Positions 1 through 9,438 of a DNA stretch of 23,866 nucleotides are shown here, piece after piece. The stretch comes from JBAXHO01 sp037138855 (GTDB lineage: Bacteria > Patescibacteriota > Dojkabacteria > B142 > OLB20): assembly GCA_037138855.1 (NCBI GenBank), contig JBAXHO010000026.1:1-23866 (forward strand). The letters are read 5' to 3'. Position 1 is the first letter of the stretch; every line of letters begins with the position of its first letter. Made by a program: the position numbers and the translations under genes. The notes beneath the pieces were generated by a model. It was not told where the DNA came from, did no database searches, and saw nothing but the letters and a program-made list of their open reading frames with translations.

Positions 1-57
1 CCCTTATCGGTTGCTAAAATATAAGTTTTTACTAAATTAGAATGAAAATGCCCTGAT

Positions 58-92
58 GATACTTGATACTTTATACTTTATACGTGATACTC
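58..92 (+). repeat. Heptad tandem repeat array, GATACTT type (5 units)
   Basis: Five 7-bp units in a row: GATACTT, GATACTT, TATACTT, TATACGT, GATACTC. The array ends 7 bp before the stop codon of the minus-strand gene at 100-843, so it lies just downstream of that gene rather than in a promoter. It is the same repeat family found before ssb, proS, the pcm-like gene and yhaM. Bases 1-57 before it show nothing recognisable. Confidence 0.85.
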
Positions 93-99
93 GCTTTTT

Positions 100-843
100 C
101 TACTTTTCCGCCATAAATGATTGCAAGATCAACCCAAGCTGTTCCCGGTATGCTGGCCAGTTTTCTGCTGATCCGGTTTCGCCAATATAATAACTAATTT
201 CCAGACGATAACTGTCTTTTTCATGACCATAGCTTGTAATTGCATCAGTTACTTTCTCGTTATTTTTCTGTAATAATGGATAATATTTTCCTGGCTGAAG
301 GATTTCAGCATTAATCGTTTCTGTCTCACCGGAATAATCAAGCTTATTACCACCAATTTTAGAAATCAAAATACTTTGTTGATCCAACTTAGCAATTTCC
401 TCAAACTCAGTATTATTAAAATTATAGTATTGCCTGATCAACCCAACATCACCACAAGGACTATCAGGTGTACAGTTTTTGGTATTGATCTCTTCGCGAA
501 TGGAAGCAATAAAAACTTTAAGTTGCTGATCCGATGAAATTAACATGATATCAGACTTGATATAAGCTGCTTCATCAATATTTTTCGTATCGATACTCCA
601 ACTTTTCGGATATTTGAATGAAAAGCCACCTGATTTGGTAATATATGGAGTATTTACTGTCTCAACTTTAAATGGAATTATTGATAATTTTTCATCACCT
701 GAAATTATTGGTGATGAATTTGTAGCTAATTTATTTTTTTCTTTTGTGGCAATCTCATTAGTTTTTCTCCTGATAATGAAAGCTGTAGCAATTAAAAATA
801 AAATTACGAAAATTGCTACACAAAATATTATTATTCTTTTCAT
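100..843 (-). CDS. Membrane-anchored extracytoplasmic protein, PsbP/DUF1795-like fold possible
   Basis: 247 residues, not confidently assigned. Residues about 4-24 form one hydrophobic segment after MKR with no lipobox Cys, so it is probably an uncleaved N-terminal anchor with the rest outside the cell. After a short polar linker comes a pattern (GGFSFKYPKSWSI near residue 75, with a closing LILQSF near the C-terminus) that resembles PsbP-like/DUF1795 domains; this is a resemblance only. Two cysteines (in the NCTPDSPCG stretch) could form a disulfide. The start codon lies 4 bp after the stop of the 2489-residue surface protein, so the two are very probably co-transcribed and this may be an accessory to it. 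No Shine-Dalgarno sequence precedes the ATG. Confidence 0.75.
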   Translation of the reverse strand: MKRIIIFCVAIFVILFLIATAFIIRRKTNEIATKEKNKLATNSSPIISGDEKLSIIPFKVETVNTPYITKSGGFSFKYPKSWSIDTKNIDEAAYIKSDIMLISSDQQLKVFIASIREEINTKNCTPDSPCGDVGLIRQYYNFNNTEFEEIAKLDQQSILISKIGGNKLDYSGETETINAEILQPGKYYPLLQKNNEKVTDAITSYGHEKDSYRLEISYYIGETGSAENWPAYREQLGLILQSFMAEK

Positions 844-847
844 GATT

Positions 848-3800
848 TTAATTATTAACAGTTAATAAATATTTAATATAAAATTTACTGGAACTAAAAG
901 GATAAACTGAAAACTTACCATCATTATAGCCAGACCATTTTCTGCCAAATTTCACAGTATTGGTATAAGTATCCTGAACTACGATATTTTGTTTATCTTC
1001 AGTATAACCGACGATTGTCGCAATATGACCAAAATTACTATCGCCATATTGCCCATAACTATATATTACTGGATTTCCATGATCAATACTGTAAACAATA
1101 TCATCAAAACTGGAGATTTTTCTACTATTTAATCCAAAATGTGCTAAATAATTCTGAATACCACCAAGATAGCTTTGATTACAACCATAATTGGTATATT
1201 CAAAAGCGCCACCTTTATCGCTACCACATTTTGTGCCTGAAATTCCTTGCCCACTGTCACTATACATAAATTTTTTCAAATCATGTTGATCGCTCAAATT
1301 ATAATTTAACTTATTATAATAACCAGCCACGATCACTGCGCTTGCTGCCCCACACATCATCCATCCGTCTTTGGGAAATTTGGAATTATCAGGCTCCAAC
1401 CATTGATTGAAATATGGAGCTGCGATAATTTTGGCTCTTTCTCCTTCAAGATTAGCCCAGGTACTGACATCCACCTGAATACTATTGCTATAATCACTTG
1501 TCAATCCGGAATTTTTTTCTGCTTCAGTACGAGATCTACCACGATAATTAATTTGATAGCCCTGATAGTCAAATTCTCCAAAAATTGTCGCTCGTGTCCA
1601 AACCATATCATAAAGATGAATTCTTTCAGTCAAAGGAATTTCAAATTTAAATCTACCACTTTGATCCGAGTTCCAAAGACTTGCAACATAATTACTCCAG
1701 GAAGCATTTTCTAAAGATACCATTACATGGGGAATTTTAAAAAGTTGATTTGCCACAAAATGTTCTTCCCGAAAGGATTCTTTCTGATAATTTATACAAA
1801 TTTGTTTATCAAAAAGCCCTTCTCCAGCACATAAATTTTGTAATATATTCTGTCCTTCTCCATAAGTACGAAAGCCAGTTTCAGTTGCTACACATTCCTG
1901 CTCATTTTTATCAAAAATTATCGTCACGATATTGGCATGACATTTGGACATAGCTTGCTGATAACTAAGGAACTTCATAGAAATTTTAGCATCACCAAAA
2001 TGATATTCAGCCAATGCTACACCATAAATCTCAGCAATGTTTCCCGGGCTGGTATAACTGGCTGTAAGAAGTGGCACTGGAATTTCGTAATGCTCAATAT
2101 AATAATCAGCAGTTACTCGATCAATTGTCACATCCATCATGACATTTGAAAAATTATCATCATTTAACTGCGAATAGTTGTCGCGATCGCCAGTTCCTAA
2201 TGTCTTAGGAGTCTGAATTTCTTTAACAATTGTTTCAGACCGGTTACCAGCTAAATCTTCTGCTGCTAAACTAAATTGATAAGTTTGATCTGAATTCCAA
2301 TTTGATTTAATGATAAAACTTTGTGAAGATTCTTGCAGTGAAAAGCTTTTCTGTCCGTTAATCACAAGTTTGGCTTCCGCTTCCCCTTTTACATTGAGAC
2401 AAATATTTTGACCGCAAAGATAAATGTTATCGATCAGAGGAACTTGAGGAGCGACAGTATCGCGGATAATTTTGAAACTGTATGAATCAGAAGCGTTACC
2501 TGGCGCATCATAAGCTAATGTATTAATTTCATAAATCCCGTCTTCGCATCTTCCTGATCTTTTCAAACCATTGACTTCTATACAATCACCCTGATCGGGT
2601 TTAGTTCCTAGACCGAGATTCTTTATAAAATCCCCTTTTCCCGAATTAATTTGTAAGGTATTGCTTAAATTTCCCTGCGGTGATTTTACTGTAAAATCCA
2701 AATCAGCTAAAGATTCCGCATAACCGGTATATTTTGCCTCAAGCTCTCTAGTAATAGAAACACTTTCATTATTATTACCAAGTTTAGTTAAAACAGTACC
2801 ATTTGCGTTTGTGACCCGATCCAGTATTGGTAGCAAAGGTTTTGTTTTATCATAATATATAATTTGATCTTGACTACGCTCAGAAATATTACCAGCCTGA
2901 TCGTGAATATCGTAAGAAATAACATATCCCTGCTCTTTATTCAGTGAAAAATTATAGTTCCATTCACAGCTATCTCCTTCTCGGACTGCTACTTCGTTTT
3001 TAATGATTTCCCGCTCGCTAATAAATTGACATTGATTACTATTGACCGCTACATCAGTTATTATCTGAGAATTTACAGCTAGCCTTACATGAGAATTTTT
3101 TTCAGCCACACCATGCAATAATAATAAATCGCCCCGGATAATAAATTCCGGCTGTAATCTTCCAGCAGCTGGAAGATCCGACATTGCCTCCTTACCATTT
3201 TTGGTCCCCCAGTCAATTACTTCAGAGCCATCTTTGAGATGTAACTCGCTACTTAATGGCGCAGTATTATCAAGATACAATGTCATGTCAGCCATATTTG
3301 AATTCTCTGCCAAATCAAAAATAGTTACTTTTTCTAACCATCTACCTTCCGCAGATAAACCTGGAATAATTGCTCCAGCAGTACCTTTCAATTTTGATTC
3401 GTTTAGATTAACTAAAACTTTGCGGTTTTCTTGGTCACTAATTACTGCCCGAATCAATTTTTCATTAGCTTGCAGCGTAAAGTCAGCTAGATTACCACTT
3501 TGATACCATAATCTTGCTGCGGAAAACTCAGTTATTTGCGGAATAGTTTGATCTACTACCAAATTAGTACTTTCCAAAGATTCGGTTTGATTCAAACCAT
3601 CTGAAGCTATCACTTTTAACTGCAAAGCCAGATCTTTCACCACTGGATAAAGAGCTTCCAAATCAATCTGACAACTAAACAAACCAATCTCATCAGTTGT
3701 AGTTTGACATAATTGCTGACCGGATTGATTTTGAATAAATATTTGTTGCCGGGGATCAGCTACACCAGTTACTTCAATTTGCTTACTATTACTGTAATAA

Positions 3801-6800
3801 GTTTTTTCCCAATAATTGAGATTCCTGGATTGCTGTTCCACAATTTTATTAATATCCAAAATCATTGGAGCTGCTGGTAAAGTTCCATCCAATATTAATG
3901 GTGCACTCATCGTAGCTGTCAAATCAGCTTTCTTCGCAGTAAAACCAATTTCATAAATACCTCCATTCACAGGTGGTACTGGATAATAAAAATCCCAGGT
4001 ACAGAGATCATCCAGACATGATTGTTCCTGATTATCTTTCACAGCAGCAAATAAGTGCGTTTCATTATCCCCGGAAATATAGCCAATGTCTTGAAAAGCA
4101 ATAGCAGGATCAAGCTCTGAGAGATTTGTTTGTTCACGGAATTGAAAAGTAACAGCTTCAGTATTCTTACTTACTTGTGAACGGAAAATCACATTTCGCA
4201 AGCTTTTGATGTCAGTTTCAGTAATAACTTCATTTTTAGCAAGTTTATCTAAAATTTTTTGATAATCTGAAGCTTTATTGACTCCACTATATGCAGGTAA
4301 TATGGCGATGCCACTAAATGGAGCTATCGTATCCAAAGTGAGATGTACTTGATTGGAAACTGGAGTAAAGTTGCCATATTCGTCCTTGGCTTTGGCAGTA
4401 ATATAAAACTCATTGATCATATTACTTTTTCGTGGCAATGGTAATAAATGTGAAAAGCTACTATTCTCATCTACCTTAGATTCAAACTCCATATTACAAG
4501 CCACATTGGAACCAACAAAATGAAGGCAAATTTCTACTAAGGTATTTAAGGGTGCTTGACCCTGCACATTTATCAATCCATTCGTAATTATTGAATCATT
4601 TTTGGGGGAAGTGATCACTACTTCTGCATCCAATTTTGTCTTGGCATAGATCGCCTCTGGATTTGTCTGAATGGTCACCTGATCAGTGGTAATAATTTTT
4701 AAATAATATTGATATTGACCATCTGGTAGATATTGATAATCGTTATTTAAGCCAATGATCTTACCATCCCAATAAAGCGATGCTGGTAAACTTCCTGTGC
4801 CTTGAAATTCTCTAATAATTTGTTGATTAGCATCCAAAATAATTAATCCCCAATTATCAATCAAACCATCGCTCGCAATATCATAAAAATTAATACCATC
4901 CTGACGACCGTCGCCATTGGGTGAAAAGTATTCCAAATCATTGCTAATTTTCAGATTGACTGCAAAAAGATTGACCTTCATTGGTAATTCCTGTTTAGCA
5001 ATATTTCCAAAAGTATCAGTTGTTTCAATTTGTAATAATTCCTCTAAATATTGATTAGTTACAGCATCGGCAATTAATTGAAAATCATTTACCTGAAAAT
5101 CACAAACCGTACTTTGCAATAATGTAATTGCAAGTGGCAGATTACGACAATTTGTGACAGAAAATTGATCATTTATTATTTCCGGATCAATAATAAAACT
5201 TACTTGATCTGCCTTACCGGTAATATTCATAATACTTCCAGCTTCTGCTGTCCCTTGGATCAGGATTAATGAATGATTAAAAATTTCGTTGGTAACTGGT
5301 GCTGTGACTTGCAAAAATGCATTGCTATCTAAAGTAAAATTCGTGTTTTCATTAGAAATATTCCCGGCCAAATCAGCATTTTTTACTACTAAAATATAGT
5401 CGTCATCTGGCTGCAATTTTTGAAAAAAATTATAGTTTACTTCACATTGATTTATACTTCTACAATTTATTTGAAAATCTCCAATTTTTGCAATATCTTC
5501 ACCCTGATCTACCAAAATCAATTCTTCTCCACTCACTCTTTGTAAAGAAATTTTTAATTGCGATAAATCCAATCCGGAAATAAAATTTTCTCCATTGACT
5601 TCATCACCCAAATCACTTAACTGCAAAGCTATTTGAAAATCAGCTACTTTACTTTGAAGTTGTGGCAATAAGACATTAATAACTGGAGCGGTATTTTCAC
5701 GAAATAATTCAAGAGTTTTAGTAAACGCATTATGATTGGCATCAATAGCCTGAATAATTATTTCATTTTTACCTATTACTAATGGGATTTCAGCAGAAAA
5801 AATTCCAGTGAAAGGATTGATCATGATCGTTCCATTTTCATCAGTAGTTATATTTTGTACTTGTAATTCTGCATTCGCCTCAGTAATACCATTGATTGTC
5901 ATCTGCTCAGTATGAAACCAACTACCAGTGACCGGATCGCTAATATTTATCTCTGGTGGATTATTATCTATCCTGATGCGAAGACTATTATCCTGAGTTT
6001 CATTACCAGCCAAATCTTTGACACTAATTTGAATTTGATATATTCCATCAATTAATATTTGATTGGAAGCATCACGACCATCAATAACTACGTTACTAAT
6101 TTTTTCCGTAACAGGATAGCTTCTTACAATTTGATTATTGACATCGATAATTGCAATCTGTGTTTCCTGAAAGAAATCTTCAGTTACTTCCATATGTAAA
6201 ATACTTTGATCAAGATAATTATCAACTACTAAGTTTGCAATCACATCATTGCTCAGTTGTAAATTATTTATTACTGGTGAAATAGTATCTTGAATCGAAC
6301 TGGTCACATTACTAAATTTAGAAGCATTATCCAAATTATCTTTTGCCTGAACCCGATAAAAATACTCCTGATTATTAAGTAAATTTGGGAAAGTAAATTG
6401 TGGCTGAGTTATCCAACCAGATTGATTTAAAATGCTGGTGAAATCAGATGTCTTACCAATTTGAAAGTTATATTTCACTTCGCCTTTTAGATTATCCACA
6501 ACCGGATTGGCAATTATCGTATTGCTATCACCTGAAACGTACTTTGGTTCTAGAATCAGCTCCGGTATTGGTGGTGGGGTAGTATCTACCATAAAAGTTT
6601 TGGTCACACTCCAATCTCCATACAGATTATTACTATCACGGGAAATCGCCCGCCAGGTCCACTGTCCATCTTTTATCGCCTGACGAAAAACCTGCCATTC
6701 ATTACCCACAATTGTTTTCTTGATTTGTAAACCATTGGAACGGGTAATTTCAATATCAGTGGTGACTGGCTGTGTGCTATCAGGATCAACTGCCTGAAAA

Positions 6801-8317
6801 CGAAACTCTAAATCACAACCCAAGCCTAATCCTGTCGAATCACAATTAACAATAGCTGAGTTTTTTTGTGCAGAATATTCAGATAAATCATCCGGATAAT
6901 CAAGATTGGTAGGGATAGGTGGCTGATTGACAGTATAATTTATTATCAATGTAGGCTCATCACCATTAGCACATGGACCTGAAGGAATATTTCTCGAGCA
7001 AATTACAGTTCCAGGTGCTGATTCATTAGCATTGCGAAGTAAAATGCCATTATTGGGAACTTGCAAAAATGGAACAATATCTGTAGCCAAGACCATTTGT
7101 TTTAAAAGCGAGCGACTACTACTATTGAAAACCGAAAATTTTGCCTGACCATAATTTCCAGTATAACTAGGCTGATTATTCCAGGTAGTACTCTCATCCC
7201 AGCCATCAGTTACTAAAGCAGCATACACATCGCCATTACTGGTATTTGTCCCATAATAATGCAAATCTAACTCAGCTGATGAAAATTGGGCATTTGCAGG
7301 TATGGCTAATTGACCAAAATATAATAATGCTCGACTTTGTGAAAATACAGGATAACCAGTAATAGTATAATCAGTATAAGTACCAATAGGCATAAATCTT
7401 CTACTGCCATTTGCCGGATTGATCGTACTAGGACTGACAAAAGTATCTGAATATACACCACTAGAAAAGCTAGGATCCAGGTGAATCGGATACTTTCTTT
7501 GCGGGTCTTGTAAAAAGCTTTCTGCTCCAATCTGAATTTGCTTCTGAAAGTTATTTATCAATCCCGATGCACTAGCAATTAATTTTTCTTCAGTTTTTTC
7601 CACAGAATTTTGCTCAAGTTCAATCATGTCTACTGCAGAACTTGCGGAAATACTATCATAAACTACTGCCGGGTCAGTCTTCCAAATCAATTGCTCCTGC
7701 TGCCATATTTCCAACATATTTTCGTTACTTACAATGCTTGTCGCTGGATCAGAACTGGTTATTGTAAAAGGATAAGCAGCTTGTATTCCATTTGTAGATT
7801 TTATAATAAGCTCATTGGTGAAACCATCATTAAAAAGCACTATCTGCCAATCAACCTCTGGAAAAATTTCTTGGTAAATTAAAGTATTATCATTGAATAA
7901 TAATTGTACATCCGGATTAGTTGTCTCAGGCTTGAAAATAATTTCTGCATTTGATTTGATAAATTTCACTCCATTGCGAAGATCACGGCTAGCTTTTATT
8001 GTAAAATCGCCATTACTGGCAATGATCGGAAAATCTCCCTGAACTGTATCTAGAAAATTGGTTTTGATTTCCTGCCAATTTCCATTATTGTCAAAATACT
8101 TTTTATCTACTGATGCAGTCAGCTGATACTGGTTCACTCCAGTCTGAATCGTCTGTTGTTGCTCATTTCGAAACTGAGATTGGTCTTGGGTATCACTACT
8201 AACTTCAGGAATTTCCGAAGTTTCTGCAAATACAGCAGGAGGTTTCCATACAATGACCATGTTAAATAAATTTACAGCCACAAGGGCAAAGGCCACAAGC
8301 CTGGTAAGTCTTTTCAT
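848..8317 (-). CDS. Giant secreted Ig-like repeat protein with C-terminal C39-like cysteine peptidase
   Basis: 2489 residues. Residues 1-31 are a signal peptide ending AVFA, with cleavage likely before ETSE. Residues about 285-460 resemble a DNRLRE domain (GWDESTTWNNQP, then EPTLIINYTV). From about 470 to 2050 there is a chain of Fn3/bacterial Ig-like domains, each opened by a D-x-x-x-P linker (DTTPPP near 577, DNNPPE near 785, DNTAPL near 1680, DKTKPL near 1822, DTVAPQ near 1950). Near residue 1130, YFSPNGDGRQDG and a later WDG plus DGxYxY mark a FlgD/CHU_C-type Ig domain, unusual because it is internal. The last ~190 residues are a papain-like C39-type peptidase: Gln2305, Cys2322 in MCGAAS, His2431 in GHIATIVGY and Asp2449 in VVQDTY are all present. 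Probable role: cell-surface attachment or processing; the substrate is unknown. It heads an operon with the small gene at 100-843. The start is chosen because it gives a complete signal peptide. Confidence 0.9.
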   Translation of the reverse strand: MKRLTRLVAFALVAVNLFNMVIVWKPPAVFAETSEIPEVSSDTQDQSQFRNEQQQTIQTGVNQYQLTASVDKKYFDNNGNWQEIKTNFLDTVQGDFPIIASNGDFTIKASRDLRNGVKFIKSNAEIIFKPETTNPDVQLLFNDNTLIYQEIFPEVDWQIVLFNDGFTNELIIKSTNGIQAAYPFTITSSDPATSIVSNENMLEIWQQEQLIWKTDPAVVYDSISASSAVDMIELEQNSVEKTEEKLIASASGLINNFQKQIQIGAESFLQDPQRKYPIHLDPSFSSGVYSDTFVSPSTINPANGSRRFMPIGTYTDYTITGYPVFSQSRALLYFGQLAIPANAQFSSAELDLHYYGTNTSNGDVYAALVTDGWDESTTWNNQPSYTGNYGQAKFSVFNSSSRSLLKQMVLATDIVPFLQVPNNGILLRNANESAPGTVICSRNIPSGPCANGDEPTLIINYTVNQPPIPTNLDYPDDLSEYSAQKNSAIVNCDSTGLGLGCDLEFRFQAVDPDSTQPVTTDIEITRSNGLQIKKTIVGNEWQVFRQAIKDGQWTWRAISRDSNNLYGDWSVTKTFMVDTTPPPIPELILEPKYVSGDSNTIIANPVVDNLKGEVKYNFQIGKTSDFTSILNQSGWITQPQFTFPNLLNNQEYFYRVQAKDNLDNASKFSNVTSSIQDTISPVINNLQLSNDVIANLVVDNYLDQSILHMEVTEDFFQETQIAIIDVNNQIVRSYPVTEKISNVVIDGRDASNQILIDGIYQIQISVKDLAGNETQDNSLRIRIDNNPPEINISDPVTGSWFHTEQMTINGITEANAELQVQNITTDENGTIMINPFTGIFSAEIPLVIGKNEIIIQAIDANHNAFTKTLELFRENTAPVINVLLPQLQSKVADFQIALQLSDLGDEVNGENFISGLDLSQLKISLQRVSGEELILVDQGEDIAKIGDFQINCRSINQCEVNYNFFQKLQPDDDYILVVKNADLAGNISNENTNFTLDSNAFLQVTAPVTNEIFNHSLILIQGTAEAGSIMNITGKADQVSFIIDPEIINDQFSVTNCRNLPLAITLLQSTVCDFQVNDFQLIADAVTNQYLEELLQIETTDTFGNIAKQELPMKVNLFAVNLKISNDLEYFSPNGDGRQDGINFYDIASDGLIDNWGLIILDANQQIIREFQGTGSLPASLYWDGKIIGLNNDYQYLPDGQYQYYLKIITTDQVTIQTNPEAIYAKTKLDAEVVITSPKNDSIITNGLINVQGQAPLNTLVEICLHFVGSNVACNMEFESKVDENSSFSHLLPLPRKSNMINEFYITAKAKDEYGNFTPVSNQVHLTLDTIAPFSGIAILPAYSGVNKASDYQKILDKLAKNEVITETDIKSLRNVIFRSQVSKNTEAVTFQFREQTNLSELDPAIAFQDIGYISGDNETHLFAAVKDNQEQSCLDDLCTWDFYYPVPPVNGGIYEIGFTAKKADLTATMSAPLILDGTLPAAPMILDINKIVEQQSRNLNYWEKTYYSNSKQIEVTGVADPRQQIFIQNQSGQQLCQTTTDEIGLFSCQIDLEALYPVVKDLALQLKVIASDGLNQTESLESTNLVVDQTIPQITEFSAARLWYQSGNLADFTLQANEKLIRAVISDQENRKVLVNLNESKLKGTAGAIIPGLSAEGRWLEKVTIFDLAENSNMADMTLYLDNTAPLSSELHLKDGSEVIDWGTKNGKEAMSDLPAAGRLQPEFIIRGDLLLLHGVAEKNSHVRLAVNSQIITDVAVNSNQCQFISEREIIKNEVAVREGDSCEWNYNFSLNKEQGYVISYDIHDQAGNISERSQDQIIYYDKTKPLLPILDRVTNANGTVLTKLGNNNESVSITRELEAKYTGYAESLADLDFTVKSPQGNLSNTLQINSGKGDFIKNLGLGTKPDQGDCIEVNGLKRSGRCEDGIYEINTLAYDAPGNASDSYSFKIIRDTVAPQVPLIDNIYLCGQNICLNVKGEAEAKLVINGQKSFSLQESSQSFIIKSNWNSDQTYQFSLAAEDLAGNRSETIVKEIQTPKTLGTGDRDNYSQLNDDNFSNVMMDVTIDRVTADYYIEHYEIPVPLLTASYTSPGNIAEIYGVALAEYHFGDAKISMKFLSYQQAMSKCHANIVTIIFDKNEQECVATETGFRTYGEGQNILQNLCAGEGLFDKQICINYQKESFREEHFVANQLFKIPHVMVSLENASWSNYVASLWNSDQSGRFKFEIPLTERIHLYDMVWTRATIFGEFDYQGYQINYRGRSRTEAEKNSGLTSDYSNSIQVDVSTWANLEGERAKIIAAPYFNQWLEPDNSKFPKDGWMMCGAASAVIVAGYYNKLNYNLSDQHDLKKFMYSDSGQGISGTKCGSDKGGAFEYTNYGCNQSYLGGIQNYLAHFGLNSRKISSFDDIVYSIDHGNPVIYSYGQYGDSNFGHIATIVGYTEDKQNIVVQDTYTNTVKFGRKWSGYNDGKFSVYPFSSSKFYIKYLLTVNN

Positions 8318-8427
8318 ATTTGGATAAATAATAAATTTCCCTCAGTATAGAAGAAAGGTTTTTATAAATACTATGTAACGCAATACAAAAAATGAAGGAA
8401 AATCGAGAAAATGAAGAAAAGAAAAAA

Positions 8428-8462
8428 GTATCAGGTATCACATTTCATGTATCATGTATCAA
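8428..8462 (-). repeat. Degenerate heptad array, GATACNN type on minus strand (5 units)
   Basis: On the plus strand the units read GTATCAG, GTATCAC, ATTTCAT, GTATCAT, GTATCAA. On the minus strand this is the same GATAC-core heptad as elsewhere, oriented toward the giant surface gene. It is more diverged than the array before ssb. Confidence 0.8.
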
Positions 8463-8594
8463 ATACAGGTTAAGAGATTATTAAAATATTTCTTTCAAAA
8501 TATTATCCATGTCTGCTAGAATAAAATGGAAAGAAGAAGAATCTAGGAATCAAAAAGAATTATAAGAATAGAGATTTGCAAAATTTTTTTACTA

Positions 8595-8657
8595 GATACC
8601 AGATACTAGATACCAGATACTAGATACTAGATACTTGATACTTGATACTTGATACTT
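8595..8657 (+). repeat. Heptad tandem repeat array, GATACNN (9 units)
   Basis: Nine units share the core GATAC; the last two bases run CA, TA, CA, TA, TA, TT, TT, TT, TT. The change of variant along the array suggests growth by local duplication. It ends about 63 bp before the ssb start and 3 bp before a TATATT hexamer. Confidence 0.92.
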
Positions 8658-8660
8658 GTT

Positions 8661-8666
8661 TATATT
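8661..8666 (+). promoter_or_regulatory. Possible ssb -10 box (TATATT)
   Basis: TATATT follows the heptad array directly. Each TTGATA inside the array resembles a -35, but the nearest gives a spacer of 13 bp and the next 20 bp, so the match to a standard promoter is imperfect. It would leave a 5' leader of roughly 45-50 bases before ssb. Confidence 0.3.
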
Positions 8667-8720
8667 ACTTATTAGCTATTAACTTCTAACTATCATTTTT
8701 TATCTTTTATTCATACCACC

Positions 8721-9224
8721 ATGTTCGGAGATCTCAATCGTGCAGAAATCATTGGCAATATTACCAGTGACCTACAAGTAAAATATATCGGCAATGGCAG
8801 TGCGGTCACCAGCTTTGGTATCGCCACCAACCGCAGATACAAAAGTCCGACTTCAGAAGAATGGAAAGAAGAAACTACTTTTCATAATATTGTGGTATGG
8901 GGTAAACAAGCTGAAGGTCTTGCTGAAAGAGCACATAAAGGAACACGTATCTACATTTCAGGACGTCTACAGACTCGTTCCTGGGATGATGCTGAAGGCA
9001 AAAAGAATTACAAAACAGAAATCACAGCTGAACAATTGATATTACTTGATCGCTATGAGCGTGGTCCTAGCGCAGGCGGATCATCCGGTGCTGAAGGTGG
9101 TTTCACTAAGTCCAATGCACCAACCAATAAAATTGCCAGCACTGAAGTAAATGAAACTAAGCCTACAAAAGCCAAAGCCAAGAAAGATGATACTGTGATT
9201 GATCCAGATGATTTACCATTCTGA
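8721..9224 (+). CDS. ssb: Single-stranded DNA-binding protein
   Basis: 167 residues, a usual bacterial SSB length. Residues about 1-110 are the OB-fold (MFGDLNRAEIIGNI, then TSFGIATNRRY, FHNIVVWGKQAE, GTRIYISGRLQTRSW). A low-complexity Gly/Ser/Ala/Lys-rich linker follows, and the protein ends in the acidic tip DPDDLPF, through which SSB recruits replication and repair partners in the family. It coats single-stranded DNA during replication, recombination and repair. Usual operon partners such as rpsF and rpsR are not adjacent; the gene stands alone with its own repeat-containing upstream region, and proS follows 243 bp later. No Shine-Dalgarno sequence is seen; the ATG is preceded by CATACCACC. 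Confidence 0.97.
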   Translation: MFGDLNRAEIIGNITSDLQVKYIGNGSAVTSFGIATNRRYKSPTSEEWKEETTFHNIVVWGKQAEGLAERAHKGTRIYISGRLQTRSWDDAEGKKNYKTEITAEQLILLDRYERGPSAGGSSGAEGGFTKSNAPTNKIASTEVNETKPTKAKAKKDDTVIDPDDLPF

Positions 9225-9228
9225 AGTA

Positions 9229-9263
9229 ATCGCTATTCGGTGAACGGTGTTCGGTGATCGGAG
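9229..9263 (+). repeat. Second-type heptad repeat (TTCGGTG), 4-5 units
   Basis: TTCGGTG, AACGGTG, TTCGGTG, ATCGGAG in perfect 7-bp register at 9236-9263, possibly preceded by a degraded ATCGCTA. The unit has no sequence relation to GATACTT but the same period. It lies 5 bp after the ssb stop codon. Confidence 0.7.
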
Positions 9264-9296
9264 TAAAATAAAAAAATAGCTAGAAACTGGAAAGAG

Positions 9297-9387
9297 GAAT
9301 CTAGGGAATAGAATTGCGTCCTGAAACAAGTTCAGGATCGAAACTCGAATCTCCTTGTCTACCAGCTACTAGATACCAGATATTTTT
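9297..9387. repeat. 91-bp intergenic repeat element, copy A (with hairpin)
   Basis: This matches 11213-11303 without gaps at 83 of 91 positions by hand alignment. It contains the inverted repeat TCCTGAA-ACAAG-TTCAGGA (7-bp stem, 5-base loop, 9323-9341) and ends in degraded heptads (CTACCAG, CTACTAG, ATACCAG). No T-run follows the hairpin directly, so it is not a typical terminator. It resembles a REP/MITE-like non-coding palindromic element; no coding capacity is seen. Confidence 0.85.
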
Positions 9388-9395
9388 TTTTACTT

Positions 9396-9437
9396 GATAC
9401 GTGATACTTGATACATGATACTTGATACTTGATACTT
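9396..9437 (+). repeat. Heptad tandem repeat array before proS (6 units)
   Basis: Units GATACGT, GATACTT, GATACAT, GATACTT, GATACTT, GATACTT. The order of variants nearly matches the array at 15833-15874, suggesting the two arrays are copies. It ends 4 bp before a TATAAT box and 30 bp before the proS start. Confidence 0.92.
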
Positions 9438-9438
9438 C

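Larger units (their letters stand above)
8318..8720. other. 403-bp divergent intergenic region between the giant surface gene and ssb
   Basis: No gene is visible. It holds two heptad arrays in opposite orientation (8428-8462 and 8595-8657), each reading GATAC toward the gene it precedes. Between them, 8540-8575 contains a gaatctaggaat stretch resembling the start of the 91-bp element seen around proS, but without its hairpin. On the minus strand a TATACT hexamer (8349-8344) could be the -10 of the giant gene, but no good -35 lies at the right distance. Bases 8665-8692 continue a degraded 7-bp period (TTACTTA, TTAGCTA, TTAACTT, CTAACTA). Confidence 0.7.

Noticed and set aside
4600..5000. Type IX secretion sorting signal from the FlgD/CHU_C-like domain of the giant protein
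   Set aside because: The domain is internal (about residues 1130-1235), whereas T9SS sorting domains are C-terminal, and no T9SS genes are visible.
8595..8657. CRISPR-like array
   Set aside because: The repeats are 7 bp, directly adjacent and without spacers, and no cas gene is near.
9323..9341. Rho-independent terminator after ssb
   Set aside because: The hairpin TCCTGAA/TTCAGGA is not followed by a T-run and recurs within a longer 91-bp repeat, so a repeat element explains it better.
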